Assembly (NCBI GenBank): GCA_963695085.1
Contig: CAVOFV010000006.1
Coordinates: forward strand, 1-64,000
Origin: SG8-30 sp963695085
GTDB taxonomy: Bacteria > Pseudomonadota > Gammaproteobacteria > Steroidobacterales > Steroidobacteraceae
Reading direction: 5' to 3'
Length of the DNA stretch: 64,000 nt
Part shown: positions 41,994 through 50,879 of the stretch, piece after piece
Layout of the letters: the number at the start of each line of letters is the position of its first letter
How positions within the stretch are numbered: the stretch's first letter is position 1
The notes under the pieces: model-generated
The model's input: only the letters and a program-made list of their open reading frames with translations
What the model was told of the DNA's origin: nothing
Databases searched by the model: none
Made by a program: the position numbers and the translations under genes

Positions 41994-42922
41994 CGCGGAC
42001 CCGCCCGCTGCACGCCCGGCGGATCGCTGGTTGACGGTGCGCCGCGCTCTCCCGCCCGGTCGAGTTCGGCGTAGAAACTCCTCATCGATTCGATCATGAC
42101 TTCCCAGCGCGGCGCCTGGTACCCGGTCACCTCCCTGAAGCGTGTCGAATCAAGGCTGCGGTCCAGGCTCACCGCGTCGTCGACGGTGATCTCCACCTGC
42201 TCCAGCGACCAGGCGGACTGCAGCAGACACAGCAACTCATGCTTGCTGATCGCCTGACCACCCACATGAAACAGGCCCGTCAGTCGCTCGGCACGAGGCA
42301 GTACATGGCGGGCCAGGAGACCCGCGATCTCGGTTACCGCTAGCCCGGAAAAGACCGAGCGCCTGAAGCCGCTGACCGGTCCACGCGCCGCTAGCAGCCA
42401 ATCGACCAGTGACCGCCCACCTCTCAGGCTCAGCCCGACCATCGAGGTACGGAGTACCAGCACGCCTTCATCCGCCGGTTCGCCCAGCAACTTGGACATC
42501 CCGTAGAGGTCGGCTGCGTCCGGTTGGTGGGACTCGCTGTACGACCCTTCCTTGCCCGAGAAGACCCCGTCCGAACTGACGTGGATGAAATGAAAGCCGG
42601 CGGAGGTCGCGGCAGCCCCCAGCATGCGCGGAAAGACCGCATTTACCACAAGCATGCGGCGCGCTTCTTCTGCCGTCGTCACCGGCCCCTTGATCCCGGC
42701 AGCATTGATCACCGTGTCCGCTTGCATCAACCTGATCGCGCGAATCACGGCATCGCCATCTTCCGCGTCGGTGCCGCAAACATAGCGAAGGTCCCGGCAC
42801 CAGTTTTCGCCAGGTGGCCCGTCGTCCCGGACCAGGCCGGTGACATCAAAACCGGCGTCATGCAGGACCCGGTGCAATGCGAATCCGAGCATTCCCGCGG
42901 CACCGATTATCGCCAGCTTCAT
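41990..42922 (-). CDS. RmlD-like nucleotide-sugar reductase
   Basis: A 310-residue short-chain reductase of the dTDP-4-dehydrorhamnose reductase type: MKLAIIGAAGMLGFALHRVL (NADPH loop), VINAAGIKGPVTTAEEARRMLVVNAVFP, HVSSDGVFSGKEGSYSES and the catalytic YGMSKLLGE. Inferred: reduces the 4-keto sugar made by the dehydratase, after C-methylation. It is not a true RmlD in a rhamnose operon, as no rmlA/B/C is nearby. ATG overlaps the wzz-like stop (ATGA). Confidence 0.82.
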   Translation of the reverse strand: MKLAIIGAAGMLGFALHRVLHDAGFDVTGLVRDDGPPGENWCRDLRYVCGTDAEDGDAVIRAIRLMQADTVINAAGIKGPVTTAEEARRMLVVNAVFPRMLGAAATSAGFHFIHVSSDGVFSGKEGSYSESHQPDAADLYGMSKLLGEPADEGVLVLRTSMVGLSLRGGRSLVDWLLAARGPVSGFRRSVFSGLAVTEIAGLLARHVLPRAERLTGLFHVGGQAISKHELLCLLQSAWSLEQVEITVDDAVSLDRSLDSTRFREVTGYQAPRWEVMIESMRSFYAELDRAGERGAPSTSDPPGVQRAGPR

Positions 42923-43800
42923 CCAGCTCGTCGCCGCTCGGTGCAGGCTCGCCGGACCAGGACCACCAGACAGCCAAGCAGCGCGCCGGCCGCGATCGCC
43001 AGTGCGACAATCTGGGTACGCTTCGGACGTGACCGCCACTTGGGTGCCGCGGCGGGGTCAACGACCCTGAATGCTGCATCGCGGTTGACCCGGGCTACCA
43101 TCGCCTTTTGCAACTCCGCCTCCAGCAGGCGGCCAATGGACTGCTGGACGGTCAGCAATTCTGTACCGGTAAGCTCCTTCCTCAGGTACGCAACGCGCGC
43201 ATCCGCCTCCTGCAGCGCGCGCTGCTGCATGCGCGCATTCAGCCGCTCGACCAGCAGATTGGCCCATACGGCCGCCAGGTTCCCGTCATGCCACTCGATG
43301 GCGAGTGTCACCAAGCCTGTCCGCTTGTCTTCGGCGAGATGCCGGATATTTTCCTCGAAATATCTGACGGCATCGTGGATGTCCGGCGGGCTGCCGAAAA
43401 GATCCTCCTTCCAGCGCTTGGCGCCCAAATCCCACTTGTCCGCATATAAGACCGGAAGCAGGTCCAGATCCTCAATAAATTCGCGCGCAAACGCACGGGA
43501 TGCCAGCACCGCCAATGGCTCGGCCGTATTGGCCGGCCCGACATTCACCCCCACTAGGCTTGCCAGGCCACCCGCTGCGCCGAGCATCCCGCTGAGCCCC
43601 GGCTGCGGTCCCGATTCGGACGGGATCAGGCGCACCTCGGCCCGGTACCATTCCGGCGCCAGCAGAGCGTAGCCCACCGACAATGCAGCGAAACACGCGA
43701 CAATTACCAAGATAAGCCGCCGACCGGCCCAAAGCGTGTCCCAAAGCTGCAGCAGGTCCCCCACGTCCTCATCGTACCGTTGCGCGCCCTCAGCCGGCAT
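42919..43800 (-). CDS. wzz: Wzz-like chain-length regulator without kinase domain
   Basis: A protein of about 293 residues: N-terminal cytoplasmic stretch (DEDVGDLLQLWDTLWAGRR), membrane helix (LILVIVACFAALSVGYALL), a periplasmic helical region (ALQEADARVAYLRKELTGTELLTVQQSIGRLLEAELQKAM) and a C-terminal helix preceded by FRVVDPAAAPKWRSRPKR, the Wzz signature. Known: sets polymer length. No Walker motifs follow, so it is not a Wzc kinase. The start is uncertain: ATG 43800 or GTG 43851. Confidence 0.85.
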   Translation of the reverse strand: MPAEGAQRYDEDVGDLLQLWDTLWAGRRLILVIVACFAALSVGYALLAPEWYRAEVRLIPSESGPQPGLSGMLGAAGGLASLVGVNVGPANTAEPLAVLASRAFAREFIEDLDLLPVLYADKWDLGAKRWKEDLFGSPPDIHDAVRYFEENIRHLAEDKRTGLVTLAIEWHDGNLAAVWANLLVERLNARMQQRALQEADARVAYLRKELTGTELLTVQQSIGRLLEAELQKAMVARVNRDAAFRVVDPAAAPKWRSRPKRTQIVALAIAAGALLGCLVVLVRRACTERRRAG

Positions 43801-43895
43801 TACATACACGACTCGACTTGGTGCGTCGGACCCTGCTTCGCGACCTGTCACCGTGTCTGAACCTGCTATCAAGACAATCTCCGTAGCCCGCTCGT

Positions 43896-46637
43896 TCAGA
43901 ACGAATTCACCGCGGCCACCGCCACGGCCACGTTGTACAGAATCTGCGTCACGCTGGTCCACAGCGTCAACGGCCGGATGCGGTCGGCCTCCAGCGGCAC
44001 CACGACCGTGTCTCCCGGCTGGATATTCGTGGCGCCGCGACCGAACCACCTGCTGGACTCGTTCGCCACGACGCTGCCATTGGCGCGAACCACGTAGATG
44101 CGGCCCTTGTCCGCCCGGGCAGTCAGGCCGCCGCTCAGCGAGATGTACTCGTTCTGGCCAATGCCCTCGCGGTAGAAGTGCGACGTGGCATTCTGCACCT
44201 CGCCCAGGACGGTCACTTCCTGCGACTGCTTGGGAATCATCAGCTCGTCACCGCCGCGCAGCACCACGTCGGACACGGCGCCTTTCTCGGCGGCGAGCAC
44301 GCGCGGCAAGTCGATGACCAGCCGGCCGACCGGCTCCGTCGTCTGCAACTGGGTCATCAGCTGCTGCCCGATGATCAGCGCCTGGCTGCCCTGCGACGCC
44401 CCGCCGACCTGGGATGACTGCAGGGCCAGCGTCGCCAGGTCTGCCTGCAGGCGATCGGCAAGCGTCTTGAGTTGCTGGCGCTCGCGCTCCCTCAGGTTCT
44501 CGCGCAGGAAGACCGAGCCTTCGGCGAATGCCAGGGATGTCAGCCCTCCGGCCCGCTCGATGACCGACTTGAGCGTCTCGCCGCGCTTGATCGGGTAGCG
44601 GCCCGGGAAGCGCACTTCGCCCCGCACCTGCACGACCCCCTGCTCGCCCCACTCGGGGACCTGCTTGATGCTCAGGTAGTCATACGGGCTCAGTCGCACA
44701 TTCTCGGTCGGGTCGCCGCGCAACGCGGCGGCCAGGTCGATCTGGATGACCTCGGTGGCGCGCCGGTCGCCTTCGCCTACCCGCATTCGCGTCAGCTCCG
44801 CGCGCGCCTGGTAGGCGGCATCGCCCAGGCCGCCGCCGGCCCGAACGAGGTCGGCCACGGTCATCGCGGGTTCAAGCGGATAGCGTCCGGGCGCCTTGAC
44901 GGTGCCGAAGACGCTCACGACCTGCACCGGCGCGTCGGGAGTCCCCTGGCGCTGCAAGTCCAGCAGGATGGGCTCCACCACCCGTTCGCGCCCGCCCTCG
45001 CGATCGAAGACGATGAGGCGGTCGCGCGGCTGCAGCAGCGGGTCGGCGTCGGTGCCGGGGGCGCGCAGCGCCGCACCGAGATCGGCCGAGAGCACTTCGA
45101 CGATGCGGCCGGGCCCCGTCTCGCGGCGAATCAGCACATAGCCGAGGTCGGCGTTGGGCCGCAGTTCGTCGGCCGACCCGATGACACCGCTCAGTCGCAA
45201 TCCAGGCCGGTACTGCGAGGCACCGGGTCGGAACACGTGCCCTTCGACGGCCACCGAGTTTTCCAGCGTCGGGCGGATCGGGAAGACGCGCATTACGTCC
45301 CCCGTCTCGAGCTTCGTCGCGCGATCCAGCGGCGAAGTGAGGTCGAGGTCGATAACCGTCCGCTGGCGGGTGCCGTCGATGCGAGTCAGCCGCGCCAGCC
45401 GCGGATCCGCTTCGGGCACCAGGCCGCCGGACAGGTACAGCAGGTCGGCCGCGCTGCCGTCGCCCTTGATCTCGTAGATCGCCGGCCGGCGCACTTCACC
45501 CTCGACGCTGACCGTCCGGCCGACGGGCGGAACGAATATCACGTCCCCGGGCAGCAGGCGCATGTCGCCGCTGGTGTCGCCGTTCAACAGCACATCGTAG
45601 AGGTCGAGCCGGCGTACGGTGACGCCGTTGCGCTTCAACTGGATGTCGCGCAGCGAGCCTATGGGCTTGACGCCGCCGCTCTCGAGCAGCGCGTTGGTGA
45701 TCGTCGAGAGGCTGCTGACCGTGTAGGACCCGGGCCGCTCGGCGTCGCCGAGCACATAGACCTGGATGCCGCTGAGTTCGCCCATCGACACGCTGACCTC
45801 GACGCCGATCAGCTGCTCGCGCACGCGCCGCTCGATCAGGCCGCGCACGGCCTCGAAGCGCTGCCCTGCCACGGCGATCGGCCCGAGCTCCGGGAAGTCG
45901 ATCCGGCCGTCCCGGCCGACCTCGAGGGAGTAGCGTCCGGCTTCCTTGCCATAGGTCTGCACCTCGAGCACGTCGCCGGGACCGACCGCGTATTCCGCCG
46001 GCACGGGCACGTTCATGGCCGGCGTCATGCGGCCGGCACCGTCGCGGAACAGGTCGTAGCCGAACGGCTTGAGCGCATCCGTGCCCTGTGCATCGAGCGG
46101 CAGGTACGTCATCTTTGCGACCAGGCCGCGCAGTGCAGTGTCGAGATTCAGGCGCAGCGTGGCCTCCTCGACGATCAGGCCGGCCAGCGGAATCGGCGCA
46201 AGTCCGGGCAGTTCCAGCGCCCCCTGGCGGGTCAGGCGGTACGGGTTGCCGCGGGCCGCGCGGTCAGCCAGGTCCTGCAGCCGCTCCGACTCCTCTTCCT
46301 TGAGCGGCGGCTGTCCCAACTTGGGCTCGGGGATCGCCAGCTGCACCAGCAGGCTGTCGCCCGCGCGCAGCACGATATCGCCCTCGATCCTGGGACGAAT
46401 GCGCAGGTTGAAGTCGTCGTCCTTTGCTTGCGGTGCCGGGGCCGGACCGGGCTTGTCTTCAGCCGGCGGCTTTTCGGTCGAAGCCTGGCCCTGCTCCTCC
46501 ATGACCTGCTCGAGCAGCTGCTTCTGGGCTTCCGGCGGCAGGCTCTTGAAGATCGCCATCTGCTCGGGGGTGGGTGTCTGTGCCGCCACCGAGACGCTGG
46601 CCAGACCCAGCAGCGCGGCGGCCAGCAGACGCCACAT
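43896..46637 (-). CDS. wza: Wza-like polysaccharide export protein with six SLBB repeats
   Basis: A 913-residue exporter. Seen: signal peptide WRLLAAALLGLASVSVAAQ without a lipobox Cys, a Poly_export domain (VPAEYAVGPGDVLEVQTYG) and six SLBB repeats (IQVYVLGDAERPGSYTV, VSVEGEVRRPAIYEI, VAVEGHVFRPGASQY, VVSVFGTVKAPGRYPL, VVQVRGEVRFPGRYPI, VTVLGEVQNATSHFY), ending in a hydrophobic helix. Known: Wza proteins form the outer-membrane capsule or EPS channel; long multi-SLBB forms span more of the periplasm. In this sequence it is in frame with the upstream Wzi-like gene, but an internal signal peptide at ATG 46637 shows it is a separate protein. Confidence 0.9.
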   Translation of the reverse strand: MWRLLAAALLGLASVSVAAQTPTPEQMAIFKSLPPEAQKQLLEQVMEEQGQASTEKPPAEDKPGPAPAPQAKDDDFNLRIRPRIEGDIVLRAGDSLLVQLAIPEPKLGQPPLKEEESERLQDLADRAARGNPYRLTRQGALELPGLAPIPLAGLIVEEATLRLNLDTALRGLVAKMTYLPLDAQGTDALKPFGYDLFRDGAGRMTPAMNVPVPAEYAVGPGDVLEVQTYGKEAGRYSLEVGRDGRIDFPELGPIAVAGQRFEAVRGLIERRVREQLIGVEVSVSMGELSGIQVYVLGDAERPGSYTVSSLSTITNALLESGGVKPIGSLRDIQLKRNGVTVRRLDLYDVLLNGDTSGDMRLLPGDVIFVPPVGRTVSVEGEVRRPAIYEIKGDGSAADLLYLSGGLVPEADPRLARLTRIDGTRQRTVIDLDLTSPLDRATKLETGDVMRVFPIRPTLENSVAVEGHVFRPGASQYRPGLRLSGVIGSADELRPNADLGYVLIRRETGPGRIVEVLSADLGAALRAPGTDADPLLQPRDRLIVFDREGGRERVVEPILLDLQRQGTPDAPVQVVSVFGTVKAPGRYPLEPAMTVADLVRAGGGLGDAAYQARAELTRMRVGEGDRRATEVIQIDLAAALRGDPTENVRLSPYDYLSIKQVPEWGEQGVVQVRGEVRFPGRYPIKRGETLKSVIERAGGLTSLAFAEGSVFLRENLRERERQQLKTLADRLQADLATLALQSSQVGGASQGSQALIIGQQLMTQLQTTEPVGRLVIDLPRVLAAEKGAVSDVVLRGGDELMIPKQSQEVTVLGEVQNATSHFYREGIGQNEYISLSGGLTARADKGRIYVVRANGSVVANESSRWFGRGATNIQPGDTVVVPLEADRIRPLTLWTSVTQILYNVAVAVAAVNSF

Positions 46638-46699
46638 CCTCGGCGCCCTGTCCGTGCCGCTCGCCCGTATCGTGACCGGCCTGGTATCGAAGTGGATAT

Positions 46700-48191
46700 T
46701 CACAAGAACTGCCTCGCCCATTCGACGAACCCGCGCAGACCGCTGGAATCCCCCTGCCGGGACCACCGCGTCACGCTGCTCGTAGCCGGCACCGACCATA
46801 AGGTCGCCGCCAAATAGTATCCGGCGATGATACACGTCGGCGGACCGTATTTTCGCGGCAACCGGCGTCACGGAGTGCACCGGGTTGGCGCTGGCGCGGT
46901 TGACCCTGGCGTCCTGGGCGGCCAGTTCCCAGCTGCTGCCGTCGGCATTGACCAGTACGGCCCCGAAGGCCAGTTGCTCGCTGTCGCCGTCCAGGGCGTG
47001 ACCGATCGATCGATCCCGATACTGGTAGCCGTCCAGATAAATGCCGTTGAGGTACGCGCAGCCGTACTCGGGCGGCGAACGCGTGAAGTTGCAGGCGGTG
47101 TCCGCATATTCGACGTGCAGTCGCCACGAGCGCCCGCCCCACCCGCCCCAAGCCTCGGCCCCGACGAGGCCCAGGTACTTGCTGGGCATGAAGCCGGCTT
47201 CATCCTCGCCGATCGCCTGGGCGTAGAAGGCCACCGGCAGCCCGGGCAGCGACCAACGCACGTCGAAGCCGGCCAGCTGGTTGCCCGGCTGCTCGGCCAG
47301 CGGCTGGTCGTTGTCGTTGCCGGTCAGCAGGTCCCAGAACGTGCCGGCACCACAGGGCCGGCCGTCGCCGCACCATTGGGCGCTGCGCGAGATCCCGACC
47401 TCGACCCGCGGATGCGGCTTCCACGTGAGGCGCGACGCGAAGAACCGCGCATCGGGTGCGTCCTGGCGATCCCCTTCCAGCTGGCCGAAGGTGAAGTTCA
47501 ACCGCCAGCGGCCGATCCAGCCGAGCCATGGGTGGTCGAACGGGTCGGAGTAGTTGCGCTCGATGGTCAGCGCGGGCATGGGGCGGGCGTTGCTGGACAG
47601 GATCAGGCTGCCCTCCCAGCCGGGGCCCCACCACTTGTCCACGTAGCCGGCCGAGACCATCCAGTTGCCAAGTGCCGCGCCGATGTACGAGCCGTCCGGC
47701 CGGATGGTCTGGCCGTCGTGTGCGTCGGCCACGGCAGCAGTCTGCAACCGGACCGCAAACCAGTCGCCCGTGTATTGCACACCGGCCTCGAACTCACCTT
47801 CTTCGCGCGGCACATCGCCGAAGCGGCGCAGCGCCATGGGATCGGCCGAGCCGGCCATTCGGGCATGCGCGTGCAGAATTCCGGATCGAGAAACGTCGGC
47901 GACTTCGGCACGCACGCGCACGAGTGCAGCCGCCACGTGTGCGGGCAACTCGGCGCCATCGCCGGCCGACGAGACGTCCCGCGCTATCTCGCCCCAGGAC
48001 ACTGGCCAGCTGGTCAACGGGGCCTGGACAATTCCGGAATCGGCGAGCAGCTGCAGGTCATGGCGCAGGCGAACATCGCCGGGTGCGGCCCATGGGTCGG
48101 CGGCGACCGATCGGCACAGGACCATTCCCAGAAGCAAGGCGCAGGGTTTCACGAGTGCTGCCAGGCCAGTGTGCGGTGGAGTCAATTGCAT
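46700..48191 (-). CDS. wzi: Wzi-like capsule assembly outer-membrane protein, frameshifted near 46760
   Basis: A signal peptide (to about residue 31) is followed by a beta-barrel with the Wzi features DSGIVQAPLTSWPVSW, PDGSYIGAALGNWMVSAGYVDKWWGPGWEGSLILSSNARPMPAL and HVEYADTACNF. One extra base in the GGG run near 46759-46761 destroys the end. Removing it gives VVRQGDSSGLRGFVEWARQF-L and a TGA at 46700-46702, and a length of 496 residues, exactly that of the paralogue at 48262-49752. Known: Wzi anchors or organises capsule at the cell surface. The read-through into wza is therefore likely an artefact. Confidence 0.88.
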
Positions 48192-48261
48192 GTCCGGTGC
48201 CGGTCAGCGTGCGCGATTCGCGGCCAGTCAGGTGGCAAGCGTCCGGCCTGGCGGCCAGTGC

Positions 48262-49752
48262 TCAGAACGGCCGCTGATAGCGCGCGAACGCTCTCGCTTG
48301 CGTATCCCGTGGTCCCGCTTCCGGCTCTTGCCGTTCCGCGGCGAGGCCGACGGCCAGACGGCCACCCAGCCAGTCGAAGTCGACCCGCACTTGTGCTTCC
48401 CAGGCGTCCACCGGGACCGGCGACAACGTGTGGGACAGGTCCGGTACGCCGCCACCGCGGTTGATGTCCATGCGACGCGCCAGCAGCTGCCAATCGGCGC
48501 CGGCTGCGCTTCTTACCTGCATTCCCACCGAGTACATCCGGCCGTCGCCGTCGAGGGCGTGGCCTACGGGGCGGCCGCGGAACCGGTAACCCTCCACCGG
48601 GAACAGCCCGTTGTTGTAGGCACAGTCGAAGAACTCCTCGACCTTGACGTGGCAGGTCGTGTCCGCGTACTCGACGTACACCCGCCAGGGCGCACCACCC
48701 GCGCTCGTGCCCCATACCTCGATGCCTTGCAGCGAGAGCCGCTGCACGGGCCACGGTATCGTCCTCTTGCCCATCGCCTCGCCAATGGACTGTGCGTAGA
48801 TGGCATAGGGCCAGTTGCCGAGCGGCGAACTCCAGCGCGCGCTCCAGCCGGCGAGCTGGTTGCCGGGCTCGTCCTCAGGCGTCACGTTTTCGCTCTGGTT
48901 GTCGTTGCCCAGCAGCACGTCGCCGAATGCGCTCAGGTCGCATGGCAGGCCTGCGGCGCACCACTGTGCGGTGCGTTCCAGGGCGATTTCCAGACCATTG
49001 AGTGGCCGCGCCGCGACCCGCAGGCCCATGAGAATCGGGTGGTCCCGATCCTGCCGGTGGCCTTCCATCGCGCCGGCGAAGGCGTTCACGGTCCAGGGCC
49101 CCAGCCAGCTCAGCCAGCGAGTCTCAAATGGCGCCATGACGGCACGATCCAGCGATACCGCCGGTACCGGCCGCGCTGCCGTTCCCAGCAGCAGGCTGCC
49201 GTTCCAGCCGGGGCCCCACCAACGCTCCAGCCAGCCGGCCGTCACCGCCCAGTTGCCGATGCGCCCCGAGACGTACGAGCCGTCGGGCCGTATGGCCTGC
49301 CCGTCCGAGGGGTCCGCAACCGCAGTGACGTCGAGTCGCGCGGACCAGCGACCGTCGTCCCACTCGGCCGCCAGGCCCAGCCCGGCTTCGTCGCGGGGCT
49401 CATCGGCGAAGATGCGTATCGGATTGGGGCGGTGGGCCAGGGCCAGCGAATAGGTCCGCTCGTCGCGGTCCAGGGCAAGGCGCAGGCGCGACAGAGCGGC
49501 CTGCTGGCCTACCGACAAGACACGATCGGCCGGCAGCGCATCGAGCGCCGCGCGCACCGCGTCCTCATGGACCGGCCAGGCCGTCAGCGGCAGGTTAATG
49601 ACGGATTCGTCCACGAGCCTGGCGAGGTCGTCGCGCAGGCCGGCATCCCCGGGCGCCAGCCAGTTGCCGGCATTGGCGGGGCCGGCTGCAGCACACATGG
49701 CAAGCGCCAAGGCAACTGCTGCCAATTCGCGCGGCCCGGACAAGATCAGCAT
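48262..49752 (-). CDS. wzi: Second Wzi-like capsule assembly protein
   Basis: A 496-residue outer-membrane protein: signal peptide (MLILSGPRELAAVALALAMCAAAGPANA), ESVINLPLTAWPVHE, PDGSYVSGRIGNWAVTAGWLERWWGPGWNGSLLLGTAARPVPAV and YVEYADTTCHVKVEEFFDCAYNNGLFP. It is clearly paralogous to the neighbouring Wzi-like protein. ATG 49752 is chosen because AGGGGA lies 9 bases upstream and the signal peptide starts there. Inferred: tandem duplication, each copy perhaps holding a different polymer state. Confidence 0.9.
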   Translation of the reverse strand: MLILSGPRELAAVALALAMCAAAGPANAGNWLAPGDAGLRDDLARLVDESVINLPLTAWPVHEDAVRAALDALPADRVLSVGQQAALSRLRLALDRDERTYSLALAHRPNPIRIFADEPRDEAGLGLAAEWDDGRWSARLDVTAVADPSDGQAIRPDGSYVSGRIGNWAVTAGWLERWWGPGWNGSLLLGTAARPVPAVSLDRAVMAPFETRWLSWLGPWTVNAFAGAMEGHRQDRDHPILMGLRVAARPLNGLEIALERTAQWCAAGLPCDLSAFGDVLLGNDNQSENVTPEDEPGNQLAGWSARWSSPLGNWPYAIYAQSIGEAMGKRTIPWPVQRLSLQGIEVWGTSAGGAPWRVYVEYADTTCHVKVEEFFDCAYNNGLFPVEGYRFRGRPVGHALDGDGRMYSVGMQVRSAAGADWQLLARRMDINRGGGVPDLSHTLSPVPVDAWEAQVRVDFDWLGGRLAVGLAAERQEPEAGPRDTQARAFARYQRPF

Positions 49753-49820
49753 CTTCGTGGGTCCCCTCATTCCATGGTTAGTCGTCATGGCCGGCACGCA
49801 ACGTTGCCAGCCGCCGCCGG

Positions 49821-50618
49821 CTAGACGCCTGCATGCGATTCGAGAAAGAGCTTGATGTGTTTCTGCCGAACATAGGATGCCTCCGTGCAGGCGAAGACCA
49901 GCCCGCGCCACCCGTCCAGGAAGCCGAGCTTGAAGATGTAGCCTCGCACGAAACACCACCATGGGCTCAGTGCAATTCGCATGGTGCTTCCTGCCTTGCC
50001 GCCGGCAGCCAGTTCGCGAGCCATCAGCGTCGCGTAATTGCCGTACTTCTCGAGTTGGTGATCGTAGCTTCGATAGGGGTGGTGATCCAGCTTGCCACGG
50101 AGCCTGGCCACCCTGCCCGCCACCTTCACGTGTTCATGCACTTCGTGTCCGCGCCATCCGCCGCGGCGCCGGTCGAACAGCCGCGCGATCCACCGTCCCG
50201 GCTGCGTGCCGAACCGCAATTGGCCGCCCAGGTACCACACTCGCCACTGCATGCTCGCGCCTGCAATCCCCTCGAATCCGCCGCGCCTGAGATCTTCGAT
50301 CTCGCGGCGCAGTTCCGGCGTGACGACCTCGTCCGCATCCAGACACAGTACCCAGTCGTTCCTGGCGGCGCGAACCGCGAATTCCTTCTGCGAGCGGTAA
50401 CCCGGCCAGTCGCGACTGATGACCCGGGCGCCCGCGGCTGCCGCAATGTCGGCCGTACCGTCCGACGAATGCGAGTCCACGACCACCGCCTCGTCGCAGA
50501 ACGCCAGCGACTGCAGGCAGGCGCCAATGTGGTCCGCTTCGTTGAACGTGATGACGACCGCCGAAATTCCCGGCTGGCCGGCGGCAGCAGTCGATGTCGC
50601 GCCCGGATCTGGTGTCAT
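49821..50618 (-). CDS. WaaE/KdtX-like glycosyltransferase family 2
   Basis: A 265-residue GT-A enzyme: ISAVVITFNEADHIGACLQSLAFCDEAVVVDSHSSDGTADIA, WVLCLDADEVVTPEL (the DXD motif) and HEVHEHVKVAGRVARLRGKLDHHPYRSYDHQLEKY. This layout is typical of WaaE/KdtX lipopolysaccharide-core glucosyltransferases. It is the first gene of the continuous polysaccharide cluster on the minus strand. Substrates unknown. Confidence 0.85.
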   Translation of the reverse strand: MTPDPGATSTAAAGQPGISAVVITFNEADHIGACLQSLAFCDEAVVVDSHSSDGTADIAAAAGARVISRDWPGYRSQKEFAVRAARNDWVLCLDADEVVTPELRREIEDLRRGGFEGIAGASMQWRVWYLGGQLRFGTQPGRWIARLFDRRRGGWRGHEVHEHVKVAGRVARLRGKLDHHPYRSYDHQLEKYGNYATLMARELAAGGKAGSTMRIALSPWWCFVRGYIFKLGFLDGWRGLVFACTEASYVRQKHIKLFLESHAGV

Positions 50619-50729
50619 GGCAAGCCGTGCCAACAGCCGTTCATGCCGGCCGTCGCAAGAATACCAGCCGCACGCGCAGCGCGCTGTGCACAACGGTACC
50701 GGCACATCCCTGGTCTGCTGGAACTTCGG

Positions 50730-50820
50730 ACGGCAGCAAGGCCCCGCACAGTTTCTTGCCTAACTCCGCGCCCCGCTGGGCGAACGGGTCTACGCCCTGG
50801 ACGAGCGCGCGGAGTGTTCC
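50730..50820 (-). pseudogene. pgi: Decayed 3' fragment of a glucose-6-phosphate isomerase gene
   Basis: On the minus strand this stretch reads RALVQGVDPFAQRGAELGKKLCGALLP, close to the end of the intact Pgi (QAAIWGINPFDQWGVELAKKLC) 3.6 kb away. About two thirds of positions agree, and the DNA also aligns. No start, stop or further Pgi domain is kept. The fragment lies between the GT2 at 49821 and the flippase at 50880, which suggests it marks a recombination boundary. Confidence 0.7.
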
Positions 50821-50879
50821 CCTGAGATCCGCCACGTGTGACCGCAAGAGGCATTTCTGATGCCAGCGGGCAGTGTCTC

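Noticed and set aside
44472..46817. 781-codon plus-strand open frame opposite wza
   Set aside because: Antisense shadow of the six-SLBB exporter; composition is biased and no domain is visible.
43896..48191. A single 1431-residue Wzi-Wza fusion protein
   Set aside because: A complete signal peptide lies in the middle, and removing one base near 46760 restores a stop and a Wzi length equal to its paralogue.
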